Shown here: in pieces, positions 9,423-21,536 of the stretch
Position numbering within the stretch: the stretch's first letter is position 1
Layout of the letters: every line of letters starts with the position of its first letter
Origin: Rhodocollybia butyracea
Taxonomy: Eukaryota > Basidiomycota > Agaricomycetes > Agaricales > Omphalotaceae
Reading direction: 5' to 3'
DNA: 64,000 nucleotides
Assembly (NCBI GenBank): GCA_015501585.1
Contig: JADNRY010000036.1
Coordinates: forward strand, 124,001 to 188,000
Made by a program: the position numbers and the translations under genes
The notes under the pieces: generated by a model
What the model was told of the DNA's origin: nothing
Databases searched by the model: none
The model's input: the letters and a program-made list of their open reading frames with translations, nothing else

Positions 9423-12322
9423 ATGCCCTTCTTTGCGCCTGCGCTTTTGTTGTTGCCTCTCCTGGCATCGCTGGGAGAGGCTTCCCCACTCGAAACGAGC
9501 CGGAATGTCGATAGACGTGCTACAGTCGGAGCGAAATCCGTCATTGTTCAAATGTTCGAATGGACTTGGGATAGGTATGGATAGTTTGCTTGTACAACAC
9601 TCACTAACTCCTTTTCGGCCTACTTAGTATCGCCGCAGAATGTACCTCCTTTCTCGGCCCCGCTGGATATGGATACGTTCAAAGTTCGTTTACTCGTCCG
9701 GCGTATACCGATTAGGGAATTGGGGGATTGATTTCATAACTGACTGGGAGTCTTCTCTGTTATACAGCAAGTCCCCCTCAAGAACATATCACCGGTGATG
9801 AGTGGTATACCGACTACCAGCCCGTGTCGTATATCTTGACCTCGAAGCGAGGAAATCAAGCTCAATTCCAAAGGTAAGTAGTATCCATTGTCCATGTCGA
9901 ACTGCAAAGCAAGCTTATTGGGCTAAAGCATGATTGAAACTTGTCACAATGCCGGTAAGTATCCGTTATCCGTGTCAGGAAACTGAACCCAGGCTTACGG
10001 AATTTCCCTCATATTCAGGCGTTCTAGTCATCGCGGGTGTGTTTATCGAATAAACCTATATCCTCTCGCTCTCGCTTGCTTAGGCTACAAGTCAGATACT
10101 CTTTTCAATCATATGACTGGTGCTGCGTCGGGAACTGGCGTCGCTGGCTCTAGTTTCACGATGTTCAATTATCCCGGAATTTACAATGCGGGAGTATGTG
10201 CTTTTTGACTCCTGAGGCCCACAGCAGCTACTGACAAATAGTCCTGATCTTTCTACTGTTAGAACTTCCACTACTGTGGTTTGGAGCCCAACAACATCCT
10301 AATCAATTATGACAACGAAGTTGAGGTCTGGACTTGTGAATTGGAAGGACTTGCCGAGTGAGGACCTGTCGTCATTCTACAAAATTCATAGCGTGAGCTA
10401 TTATCTAGTCTGGCGACCAACAGTACAGTGGTCCAGAACACCCTTGCTGCATACGCAAACCACTTGATTTCACTCGGAGTTGACGGCTTGCGTTTGGATT
10501 CTGCGAAAAGTAAGTTGGCTAAATCAACAGTAGTACTAACGTCGATTTCGTTCTCACTGGCATCTTCATTTAGGTATGAATAACTCGGACGTCCAGAAGA
10601 TCGTTGATCTACTTACGACGTCGCCATACCTGACGCAAGAAGTTGTGTGGGGACCGGACCAGCCTGTTACACCGGAACTTTACACCGGGATTGGTAGGTA
10701 TTAACTTCGTCGATCACAGTGGACCTAATCGTTGTGTTCTTAGGCAATGTACAAGAGTCCGTCTGAACTGTGGCATCACAAGTATACTCTCTAATTGAAC
10801 ATCATTAGGTTCCGGTACACGAGTGCGCTACAAGCCGCTTTTCTAAATGGAAGCATCTCCAGTCTCGAGAATCTGTCTGCCCAAGGCAAGACCATACCGC
10901 GGTTGATATAAGTTGGATTATATTGACAGAGAGCAGGCTGGATTGCCTCTTCTGATGCCAACGTCTTTGTCGCAAATCATGATACAGAACGGGTAGGGCT
11001 CCTCAATCAGGAAGTCTTCAACTACTAATCTTGATTGCCTAGGGTGGCGATTCACTCAACTACGAATCTCCCGACAACGCTTATATTACCGGAATGATAT
11101 TCTCCCTTTCCTATCCATACGGAAACACCAGTTGGTTATTCAACTCATGTACCGCTCTCCCCATTCATGTTTGCCTTTACAGTCACAATCTTGTCAAGTT
11201 ACGAGTTTTCTGATTTTGATCAGGGAGCTCCGAACGGTGGTGAGGCTGAATTAGTAGATGTAATTCATAGTTAAAGATTACTGAAAGAATAATTTCAGGT
11301 GCTGGTCAATGTAGCGGAGCAGGAGGGACGGACGGTTGGCTCTGTCAGCATCGCTGGGTACCAGTTTCAGGCATGACTGGCTTCCACAACCATGTTGGGT
11401 CTGCAGCTCTCACCAACTGGGTCTCTCCTCAATCGGATCGAATTGCGTTTGGCCGAGGTGAGATTTTTTTTCCAGTTTTAATCTGCGGTAATGCAGTCTT
11501 ACTCCACTTAGGTGCTCTCGGATTCGTCGCAATAAACAATGATAACAGCGATTGGACTGCCACTTTCACGACCTCCTTGCCAGACGGCAGTTATTGTGAT
11601 GTGGTCAGTGGAACCAGCTCCTCTGGCAAGTGTACGGGTATTGGGTAGGTCTATAGGTTACACGAATGCCCATGTTGAACAGTTTCTCATAATTGTTCAG
11701 TATCACCGTCTCAAAAGGCAGTTTCACTGCGACCGTTGACGCAAGAAGTGCCATTGCCATACATACTGGAGAGTTAGGAACCGGTGGTTCAAGTACTTAT
11801 TCTCGCACCTCAAGTATAACACCCTCGGCTAACGTATGATAGGCTCGAGTTCCGATGGAACGGCAGCGGTCACATTTTTGGAAACTGCTACCACAGTCTT
11901 CGGAGAAGTAAGTTGATCATGCTGGATTCCGCCACTTTGATTTAATATTGCCACCTTTGTCACAGAATATCTTCCTTGCAGGAAGCATATCCGAACTTGG
12001 AGATTGGAACACTGATGATTCAGTAAGCTCACACAGTCTTGGATCAGCTACAGTAGAGCCAATTACTTCCTTCTGAACTTTAGGTCGCCCTTTCATCTGC
12101 AGACTATCCGGTATGGTCGTTAACCATCGACCTCCCTGCCAACACAGACTTTCAGTACAAATTCATTCGGAAGGAAACAGATGGGAGTGTAAGACTCAAA
12201 AAATTCAATGACCGAGTCTTTTATTCATTTTCATGCTACAGATCGTTTGGGAATCGGATCCCAATCGGGAGACCACAACTCCATCGTCTGGTGCGGTGAC
12301 ACTTACTTCGACTTGGAGGTAA
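9423..12322 (+). CDS. Secreted GH13 alpha-amylase with C-terminal CBM20
   Basis: Twenty-one exons: 9423-9574, 9628-9683, 9768-9873, 9929-9954, 10019-10036, 10096-10193, 10263-10357, 10409-10509, 10574-10693, 10744-10756, 10809-10885, 10937-10992, 11043-11130, 11183-11239, 11299-11457, 11512-11644, 11701-11792, 11843-11907, 11966-12022, 12084-12188, 12242-12322. They sum to 1755 bases (584 residues) with every phase consistent. Residues 1-20 are a signal peptide ([20 protein letters not shown]). The GH13 catalytic residues are present: nucleophile Asp in GLRLDSAK, acid/base Glu in LTQEVVWG, third Asp in VANHDTER; the FNHMTGA region is also intact. A Ser-rich linker ([13 protein letters not shown]) leads to a CBM20 starch-binding domain ([20 protein letters not shown], ending TLTSTWR). 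It hydrolyses internal alpha-1,4 bonds of starch outside the cell. One intron is GC-AG and one exon is only 13 bases. Confidence 0.93.
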
Positions 12323-13003
12323 AGACGAGGAAATGCATCGATCTCGTATATAAATTATTGTTGTTGTATGTAAACCCAATTTTACCCTCGTATTTTGAAT
12401 GATTTTGTGGTTCTTTCAACTGGTTCATTCCTGGTGAAGCTGATTTGAGACTTGGCGCTCCACGTGCTCTTTCGCCAGAGCTTTCGAAAACGGTACTAGT
12501 CAAAACTGCCACAAGGTGATATTGGTCCTGAGACTGTCGATTTAGCGTTTCAGCCGTCAGCTGAGTCATTTATTTGCTCTTCATTTATCTGTCTTCATGC
12601 AAATTTCTGCATAGACGTCGCGAGCGTCGGGCAAAATTTGAATGAGAAGACTTAGGCTTCGCCGGTTTGAAGAGAGCTCAGCGTCAATAATGACTTGGGG
12701 GGCCAGGGGCCGTGAATGCAACCTATGACACTTGCAGTCAGGTCAGGTCCTGGACTAGTCCATCATTTAGACGATGTTACAGAACTTTGAGAAGAATGGA
12801 GGTCGATACTGGATCAGCAGCAAATGTTTGTTCCCCAAGTTCTCGAGATATTACTTCTGGAGTCCCCAGCCACGGTGTTGATTCTCGTTCATGATTTCCC
12901 TCATTCCTTCATACATACCCCTGGGCGCGTATCTGTCTATCTCTGCAATGCATGCCATTCATCGAATGCAGTTTAAACCCGGTTAGGTGATCCAGTTGAT
13001 TAC
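12323..13003. other. Intergenic; upstream part of a duplicated promoter
   Basis: No coding sequence supported. From about 12850 it resembles the region upstream of the paralog at 16525: both contain TTCTGGAGTCCCC, CTGGGCGCG, ATCTGTC and GTTTAAACCC/CTTTAAACCC in order, so the promoter was duplicated together with the gene. Confidence 0.55.
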
Positions 13004-13011
13004 TTATATAC
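13004..13011 (+). promoter_or_regulatory. TATA box of cupredoxin membrane protein A
   Basis: TTATATAC, 64 bases before the chosen ATG at 13075. It lies only 4 bases before an upstream in-frame ATG at 13015, which argues against that ATG being in the mRNA. Confidence 0.5.
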
Positions 13012-13074
13012 AACATGGGTTCAAAGAAAGGAAAGCGGCGACTCCAAAGCCCCACTCTCGATTCCCTCACAAAA

Positions 13075-14611
13075 ATGCTGTTATTTACCATATTCTCGTT
13101 GATGCCGCTGGTGCTAGGCCAGACAACAATCACAGTAAGTATATGCTTTCTTCTGGTCTACTAATTTTTCGCGATCAAGTTTCTCCTTTTAGGTTACTGT
13201 AGGGGATGATGGCAGCTTCTACGACCCACCAACAGTAGCTGCAGGAATGAACGATATTATCAACTTTGTATTCACAGGATTGTGGGTTTTATAAACTGAA
13301 AATTCGATCGTTGAATCCTTATGCACGTTTTCGTTTTCCTGTACTACTAGGAGACAGCACAGTGTTACGCAGTCCTCGCTCGAAACGCCATGTCTACCTC
13401 TGGCGGGTGGGTTCAACTCGGGCTTAACTTCACTCAGCAATTCCACCGATCCAACCGAAGCTCCAGTATGGCAACTTCAAATCACCAATGCATCGATTCG
13501 TGAGCAACAGTCGAATACTATGTCGCACAGATTGATTGATATTTGTCGCCTGCGATTATAACAGCGATTTATTTCTTCTGTACGCAGTCCACGCCTTTGT
13601 CACATTGTAGTGCGGGAATGGTTGGGTGTGTTTTTACTCGTATATACCTGGTGCCAATATCTGACCTGGTTTTACTACGTGTAGGGCAATTAACCCTCCT
13701 TCGCAGGACGTATACAGCTCATTAGTCAGCCTCGCGAAGAATACTACATCTACTGTGACAGTAAGAAACTTTACTTACTCCTGAGAAAAATAACAAAACG
13801 ACTATTTTATCTCTAGTCTTTGGTCCCATATGCGGCGACTGGGATAGGGGCTGTTGCCCAACAGACACTGGCATTATCATCTGTCGGGATTGGATTCCTT
13901 ACTGCAAAATCATCTATTACTCATGTACCAACCTCTACGCCATCGACGACTTCTACGCCTACTTCTACTCCTACCGGTGAATCATCCCACGGTAAAAAAT
14001 CTGATACTGGAGCTATTGTGGGGGGTGCGGTTGGCGGCGCATTAGGTGTTGGTCTAATGGTTATTGGCATTGTTATATTGCTGCTACGCCGACACCGTCG
14101 CGTCAGCCAGAATCCCCCCGGGTCATCGCAGATGTACCAACAGTACTACACACCTCCTCCTACTGCTGGTATATCGGACCGAGGAATGAGTGGGCACGTT
14201 ATTGTGAAGCCTGATTCAGGAATGATTCCGGTAACTATGCCCTCTCTGCCTCACCACCAGATATCACCCAGTGGTGTATGGTCAACTGGTAATGATGAGC
14301 CACGAATCTATTCCCAGCCTCCCTATGCTTCCAATCGAACCACTGGATATACGGTTTTCAACCCAGATGAGTCCATACGTGATCAGTCACCTCCAGGCTC
14401 AGACCGCCTGTCCGACAGAAATCAGAATTTTGGTGGGACGGATATTAATGCATTAGCCAAAGAAGTTGCGGCTGTTATACTACAACACAGTACCGATGCC
14501 TCCGGAGATGGAATATCGGAGTCAAGGCAAACGGTTGACACGACTGCCAAGGTCAGATTACAACCCCAATCGGGCGTTAGGGCCCCCCCGCAATATCAAA
14601 CAAATGAATGA
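13075..14611 (+). CDS. Cupredoxin-like ectodomain, single-pass membrane protein A
   Basis: Six exons (13075-13134, 13193-13281, 13351-13499, 13565-13625, 13685-13760, 13817-14611) give 409 residues. Order: signal peptide (MLLFTIFSLMPLVLG); cupredoxin fold starting VTVGDDGSFYDPPTV with candidate type-1 copper ligands His (RQHSVTQS), Cys (IYFFCTQ), His (PLSHCS) and Met (AGMVGAINPP); a Ser/Thr-rich stalk; a transmembrane helix (AIVGGAVGGALGVGLMVIGI) with stop-transfer RRHRR; and a cytosolic tail of about 190 residues with YQQYYTPPPTAG and ALAKEVAAVILQ. The ectodomain resembles fungal extracellular serine-rich/cupredoxin proteins. A role as copper-dependent or redox sensor or adhesion protein is inference. 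The start at 13075 matches the paralog and the TATA box. The paralog is 1.9 kb downstream in the same orientation. Confidence 0.85.
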
Positions 14612-16462
14612 CAGCCTACTGGTAAGCCGACACGCTTTTCTTTTATATCAAAGCCTTCAAGTTCTATACAGATACTCGATCTCAAAAAACTTTTATTTGC
14701 CTCGGCGCAACACATTTGGATAGCGAACACATGCATAGGCGTAATGTGGTAGCGTCCAAGTAGCGTCAAGCATTTCAATTAAAATGAGAATCGGTGTGCG
14801 ATATATATAGCAGCTTTGTAATCGCTCACCGATATCCTGAACCTGTCCTGATGTAGTAGGTTTCAAGTTGAACGTTTATGGAATTTTATTATCCAACTGG
14901 GCAGTGTCGTCGTGGCCTTCGAGGCGACGGAAAGATTCACCAGAGTATTCTAATATATATATCAAACATAGATATACGCTTGGATATATGAGCAGCCAGT
15001 TTACTAAACATTGATCATAACCTTTTGAACACCGAAAAGGTAGGTTTCAGAATTGTTTTCAGTTCTTAACCCGGATCGTATATAAAGGAGACTAAGGGGG
15101 CTCCATGTTTATAACTTGCATGCCATTTACAAACTTGCTCTGAGTCGATACCATCATCCTTCTTCTTGCTTCCATTATCAGCATCACCTTCAATAGGTTT
15201 CTCACTATCCGCAAGTACTAAGGGCCAATGTATTACGCTTCCAAAAAAAAAACCTTGAAACGATCACCCATGTCCTCTTAATTTTTACAAAGTCAACAGA
15301 AGCCGCTTGTCCAGCATGAATTGTTCTCCAGGACACGACTCAACAGTGGTCACTGGAGGTTTGACTGGAGGTCACTTCACTGTCACCTCCTAAGTCGGAT
15401 CACAGCGGTTACACGACCACCACAACTTTTATTGTCCAGCACCGTTTGCGCAGATCCAAAAATCATCCTTGGCCATCCACTCGACAATTTGGTCATCACC
15501 GAGATCAAAAGGTCCAATATCAAAAATCAAAAAACTAACCTTGACATACCCCTGACATACCCGCTACGTTGACCGACAGTACTCAAGCTTGAAAAGTCTG
15601 AAAGAATCAGGTCTGTGAACGTCACAGGTTTCCATGTGAGGATAATAAGCGTAATGACTCTTCCTATACTGTATTGGTACCGACTCGGAGCGACTAGCAT
15701 GTCCATGTCAGATGGCTAGGCACGCCGGTATACCTCCACTGTAGACTCCAGAGCGGAGCCGAGCATGATGTTATCACTACAGTAGCTTCTTGTGCGGCTG
15801 TTCTGTTATCCTTCTTTCCTCTCTCAGTATTTTTTGCTGGTGGCTAGCAAGTGGCTTGGCGTTTCCACGAATCCACCGGAGCGATTCCAGTTGATCTGGA
15901 TAGCTTCACACCATGTGCTGGTAATCGTCCACCATTGTCAACTGATTCCTTCTCATACCAGACTCACCATATGGCTCACATCTTGCTACGATCATAATTA
16001 TAAAGTCTACAGAATAACAGGATAGCTTCAGGCAGATTTTTATGATGGAGGGAGTCGGACACCGCAGACGTCGGGCAGAAACTGAATGGACATTATTGGC
16101 AGGGTTTAAGCCTGTTAATTCAAGCCAAGTGAAATCAACTTGAAGAGGGATCACTTGATACATGGAGCAGAGTGGTTGATAACATCGGAGGCAGTGAATG
16201 CATATGCCTAGTAGTCCATATTTCAGCCACAGGCCGCAAGAGAAGTTTCAAAATTTTAGAACATGCGCTACTTATTGGAACATTTGCATTTTTCTTGTGA
16301 GATAACTTTCTGGAGTCCCCCAATGTTTATCCTTCAAGTTGCTCACCACCTGGTTCCTTTGGACTCTCAGTGGTTCCTGGGCGCGAATCTGTCCATCTAT
16401 GCATCGCATGAACTATACGCTTTAAACCCTGTTAGGTAACTCAGTTCAGTTATCCAATTATG
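14612..16462. other. Intergenic between the two paralogs
   Basis: 1.85 kb without a supportable gene. Contains AT-rich patches (ATATATAT near 14950 and 14805) and, from about 16290, the promoter region shared with the upstream copy. Short open frames on both strands show no family signal. Confidence 0.5.
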
Positions 16463-16471
16463 TATATATAG
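16463..16471 (+). promoter_or_regulatory. TATA box of cupredoxin membrane protein B
   Basis: TATATATAG lies 62 bases before the ATG at 16525, at the same relative place as in the paralog. Confidence 0.5.
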
Positions 16472-16524
16472 AGAAAGGAAAAGGTGGGGTAGTGGTCTTC
16501 TGACACCTCTTGGTTTCCTTCACG

Positions 16525-18026
16525 ATGCTGCTGTTCATCGTATTATGTTCCCTGGTGTTGGTGGTATTAAGCCAAACAACTCACATAGTAAGTATATACT
16601 TTCTGCGATGTTTTTCATGATCGATCTTCCTCCTTCAGGTAACTGTAGGAGACGATGGCAGCTTCTACGACCCGCCAACAACATCTGCAGGAATGAATGA
16701 TATCGTCAACTTTGTGTTCACAGGATTGTGGGTTTTATGAACTGGAAATTCGGTCCTTAGATCTTTATGTACATTTTCTTGTAGAAGACAGCACAGCGTC
16801 ACACAATCCTCACTCGCCACCCCATGCCTACCTCTGGAGGGTGGGTTCAACTCAGGTTTGACCTCGCTGAGCAATTCAACAGACCCAAACGAAGCTCCAG
16901 TATGGCAGCTTCAGATCACCAATGCATCGACTCGTAAGCAGCAGTTGCATGCCATATTGTACAAATTGATTGACGTTGTTACCTGCTACTGTGACAGCGA
17001 TTTACTTCTTTTGTATGCAGTCCATACCTCTGTCCCATTGTAGTGTGGGAATGGTTGGGTGCGTCTTTACTCCTGTAACTAGTATCAATTTTTAACCTGG
17101 CTTTTTGTAGAGCAATCAATCCCCCTTCGCAAGATGTATACAACTCATTGCTCAGTCTTGCAAAGAATACCACTTCTACTGCAACAGTAAGAAAGTTTAC
17201 TTTTTCCATCGAAACAATAGTAAAACAACTCATTTCTTTCTAGTCTTTGATCCCATATGCAGCGACTGGGATAGGGGCTGTTGCTCAACAGACACTGGCT
17301 CTATCATCTGTTGGAATTGGTTTCCTTACTGCGGAATCATCGAGTCAAACCTCTACGTCATCCATGACTTCAACTGCGACCGTCACACCCACTCCTACGG
17401 GTGAATCATCCGAGTCCAACAATATTAAAAAATCTAATACAGGAGCCATTGTGGGGGGTGTGGTTGGCGGTGTGTTGGGCGCCGGCCTAATCGTTACTGG
17501 GATTGTTTTGTTGCTGCTACGCCGGCACCGCCGTACTAGCCGGAATCCCCCATCGCAGATGTATCAGCAGTACTTCACACCTCCTCCCACTGCTGGTTTG
17601 ACGGACCGAGGGATGAGTGAACATGTGGCAACGCCTATTTCGGGGACAATTCCGATGCCTATCTCGCCCCCTCCTCACCAACAAATTACACCCAGCGCAT
17701 GGCGAACTGGAAACGAAGAATCACGAATGTACATCCAGCCTCCCCTGACTCCCAATCGCAGCATTGGGAATAGTGTTTCCGTCCCTGCTACGTCCACACG
17801 TCACGATGATCATCAGTCTCTTGGAGGCTCAGATCTGTCCGACATGAGTCAAAATTATGGTGGGACAAACATCAAAACATTGGCCAAAGAAGTCGCGGCT
17901 GTTATGCTACAAAATAATGCCAGTGGGGTTTCCAGAGAAGGGACGACGAGTAGCGGCAGGCAAGTGGATACGATCGCGGAAAACAAGTTACATGGGTCTC
18001 CCCCACAATATCGAGCAAATGAATGA
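16525..18026 (+). CDS. Cupredoxin-like ectodomain, single-pass membrane protein B
   Basis: Six exons (16525-16587, 16639-16727, 16785-16933, 16998-17058, 17111-17186, 17244-18026) give 406 residues, with intron positions and phases identical to the copy at 13075. The signal peptide (MLLFIVLCSLVLVVLS), cupredoxin ligands (RQHSVTQS, IYFFCMQ, PLSHCS, GMVGAINPP), Ser/Thr stalk, transmembrane helix (GVVGGVLGAGLIVTGIVLLL), RRHRR stop-transfer and tail (QMYQQYFTPPPTAG, TLAKEVAAVMLQ) are all conserved. The stalk and the far tail diverge more than the ectodomain, exons 2-5 being very similar. The gene is intact. It is a tandem duplicate with its own promoter, so dosage or divergent expression are both possible. 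Confidence 0.85.
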
Positions 18027-20839
18027 TGGGCATGTCTTCACTGTGTATTCCTCAGTCTCATATATACGGTAGTCAAGTATGGGTACAGTATTTGCACATT
18101 CCTTTGCACAGTCCTTTAATTATTATATATACGTACTGCCCTATTGTTCCGATACCATGTAATCTAGTAAGTAGTAAGTATTATACTTTATACTGTCCCG
18201 AATTTCAAACTTTACACAAATGATGAGATAAATGCATTTAAGTTGTGTGGTTCATCTCATACTTGAAAGGCGTCGTATTTGGTTGTCCTCCTTTGGCCTA
18301 CTTGTCTTCTACCCAAATGTAATTCAGACAAGTGGACATTCTATTTGATAACATCGGATATGTACTTCAAGTTGTCCTTAGCAACGTTATTGCGGAACAA
18401 ATCTGTGAAAGCTTTTGAACTGACAGGTCTGCATCGGGACCGCAATGACAGATTTCGGGATCTCGAGACTCCTATCGCTGGTAAGCTGATAGTCATCCTT
18501 GAGCATAAACTGCGAGTCTTTGATTGTCAGCTTACAGATCATGCAGAGCCTCAAACAAACGAAGTGCTTGGGGTGCCTGACGTCATACTCGTACACGTAG
18601 TCATACGCTGAGCAGAGACGAGATCGCTCTGCGGCTGTGACGGTGTTCGCCATTGTAGCTGTAGATATTAGCTCAACGAGGGAACGGCGAGAGAGGTGAG
18701 ATTCAATGAGAGGTTGTCATGTTCTACTTCGGTAGCACAGTTCCCAGCAGTATCCGTCTGCATAGATGATTAATGGTTTATGGGTCCACAGAAGAACTTG
18801 AAGTTAACATTCTTTTCTTATATTTGGTCCACTGATCATCTTGAAGCATTGGATATCCAGAACAGGCCCATACCGTAAGAGGATTGACTTGTATAGATGA
18901 TGTTCTTGGTCATTAGGTTTAGCAGATGCGGATGAGATTGAAGAAAGTCTCAGTCCATCAGTCCACCAGCAGCATTTTCTGCCTTGAAAGTTACCACAGT
19001 GGCATACTATGGACGAGAAGAATATTCAACCACAGCAACTTCTGGAAAAGCGCCATACATACTGAATGTAGTTTTAAAACTCACGATCTGACAGAAATCA
19101 CGTGATAATAGTCAGCCCGGCAGTCAGTTTCTTCCGAGCTTAAGGCGCTTATTATAGATGATTCCCGCTACCAAGCAAAAAAACGATATGACCCCGCAAT
19201 CTGTTTTTTCGTAATTGACATCGAGACCAAACTCGATGACTACTCCGCCATCGGCATTGATCGAAGCGACAACAGCCATGCCTCGACAGGTACTTCAACT
19301 TCAACTTGAACATCACCTCTGTTCGGAGACTTGAAATATCACAATTAAACACTATAGCCCCGAGCTTTGTTTCCTGCCGTCAACGACGATAGGACACAGA
19401 AAAGTGGTTACTTTCCCCGTAACAAGCCTCCGGTTTGTCCTGAAGATAGAACCGGAAACTATAAAATCGGTTTCTCGGTGTATTTCAATGAACCGGAATG
19501 TCGCAGCATCGAATTATTCATCTACACGCCCCGTTTAAATTTTTCTAGTAAGCGGAAGCAGGGTGTTGGTGAGAATAGTTTTGCCCATACCGTTCTATCG
19601 GTGAGTGATTCAAATATCCAACGGGGCCGCTTCAACAGCCCGCCTGGAACTGACGTCTGGTTCGGCATGGATCTTTCACTCACGAGTTTGCTGCACAACC
19701 TCCATTGTATTTTGACCCAAACTCGCCTCCTTAGTTTACAAACTACTTCTGAGCCATGAGCCAGCCAGATTCCGGTTGTCAAAGAATGTTTAGTATGATA
19801 AGGATCTCTCCCTTTTTCTTCGGCAGTAAAATCATTGTCAAACAGATTTCTGACTATCTAACCAGCGCTTGAGAGAATGTTTGCGGAGGAACAAGGTATG
19901 GAGGACTACTTGTCCATTCCTTTGTGTGTTCAACGACTCGGAAAGAACCTCGAAGCTATCCCAAGGCAGATAGACTGGAGAGCCTCATGTCTAAGCTGCT
20001 CTACAGATGAAGGGAGCGCTGGTGGCGGTGATATCATCCCTTATGTCTTCTGCCCGAGGCCGGGGAGCTCTTGAAGATGGCTCGACTCATTGAGCTAGGC
20101 ATTTAGATGGAGTTCGGAGGTTGGGCTTGGATTGAAAATAGGTATGGCTGCGGTGCAATATACCCCTAGCTTTCGTCCCAGTACACTCTTCTTGACCTTC
20201 CGGTCATGTCAAAATCAAGGATGCCTTTAGGGCTGCAAATCGAGCCCACCTCTACCTAATTCTGCGTGGAAATCCTCCCTAGGTTGTTGACTACACGAAA
20301 TTTGGCCAATTTGGTCAACGTTATAGATGGTTGACACCAAAGCGAAATCGAGAGCAAATGGCTCAAGCTTTTACTTCTGACCGGGACGCTTTTGATCCTG
20401 CATTCAAATCGAGTCCAAGTCATAGGGGCTGGGGTCTGCCTCTGCCCTGGATCGGGCCGTTCGCTGGGGGAGCGGCGCTGGGTGTCACGTTTGAGTCGGT
20501 AAAAACAACGAAGGTTTTATACTAAAGCATGTCAACAAAGAAGTGGGGGTAAGACTTAATTGTGTTCTTGATCTCTTGTCAAAAATAATTTGTTCTCAGC
20601 TCAGCTACGCTATCTGTTTCGGATATGCACCTCTGCTGATATCAACCTTGGTGCGCTTTATTATGAATTTTACTAACCTCTTTATAACTGACAGTGTACT
20701 TGCTTACATAGAAGATCTTTCAATGAGCGTAATCCTCATTGCTTGCGAACAACGTGATAATACACCCAAAGGACTTGGCAACCTCCAGCAACCGCTCTAA
20801 TCGCGATAGGAACAAAGAACAGGAGGAACAAAGAACAGG
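18027..20839. other. Unresolved region, possible gene remnants
   Basis: No gene model could be completed. On the minus strand 19129-19279 encodes a short strand-rich segment (MAVVASINADGGVVIEFG) followed by TGA. Further down, near 18960-19060, the same strand shows SMYGAFPEVAVVEYS and ATVVTFKAENAAGG in broken frames, hinting at a decayed beta-rich protein. 20331-20525 (+) is a short open frame of unknown meaning. None is recognised. Confidence 0.25.
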
Positions 20840-21536
20840 AAGAATGGCATCAGCAAGGCCTCGACCCATCTAGACTCGTCCTGTTTGGGACGGTAACTAC
20901 TGTTTCTTGTCTGTCTTGCAATGCTTGAATTTGATACATGGATTTTCCTTCTTTCTCTCCGGGTTTTCAGTTTCGCCTTGTAACCTCTCGATCTCTTTTG
21001 GAATATACGCGCCAGAAAACGCTGATACCTTTGTGTCTTTGCAGGGTGTGCATACATTCAAACTGAAGACTTACTAGCTCACTTGTCTCCCAGTTCACTG
21101 GCCTCCTCGGTGCATCAATACTGCACGACGTGGTTTGGATGATAGTAAACGAACAGGGAGGTTTCATCAAGGTCCTCACCGTATTATTGTTGCTCCTTGA
21201 AGTGAGTGCTTTTTAACTCTTGAATTTTGCTCCTCTATCTTGAATTATGTAGCTTTCGACATTCCCTTCATTCGCTCTTGCTATACAAGGCAACGAGGAG
21301 CACAATTGGTGGGGTTAATATTCGTGGAAATGACCTCACTGATCTGTCAGAATATCATGTTCTGCTGCTCTCTTATTTTTATCCTAGTATTGGCTATGCC
21401 AGGCGGTTTTACTAGGTCTCGCGATAGATACAAGAATGTCGATGAAGTTCCCGCTCCACCTAGAGCTGCAACCCCACCGCCTCCTCTAGCCCCTCAAGCT
21501 CCCGCTCATGCGCCTGGAGCTTACCAGACCGTTTAA
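20840..21536 (+). pseudogene. Decayed multi-pass membrane protein
   Basis: Exon-like pieces with good splice sites can be lined up: 20840-20890 (EWHQQGLDPSRLVLFGT), a piece ending FGIYAPENADTFVSLQ, then TGLLGASILHDVVWMIVNEQ with KVLTVLLLL, then STFPSFALAI, RQRGAQL, GGVNIRGNDLTD and finally LAMPGGFTRSRDRYKNVDE with a Pro/Ala tail ending in TAA. The hydrophobic helices and the conserved-looking NIRGNDLTD and AMPGGF stretches indicate a real ancestral gene. However, moving from one piece to the next needs at least three single-base frame changes (near 21280, 21306 and at the last intron). I do not recognise the family with confidence. Confidence 0.4.

Noticed and set aside
13015..13074. Upstream ATG giving a basic N-terminal extension (MGSKKGKRR...) to membrane protein A
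   Set aside because: It lies four bases after the TATA box, would hide the signal peptide and has no counterpart in the paralog.
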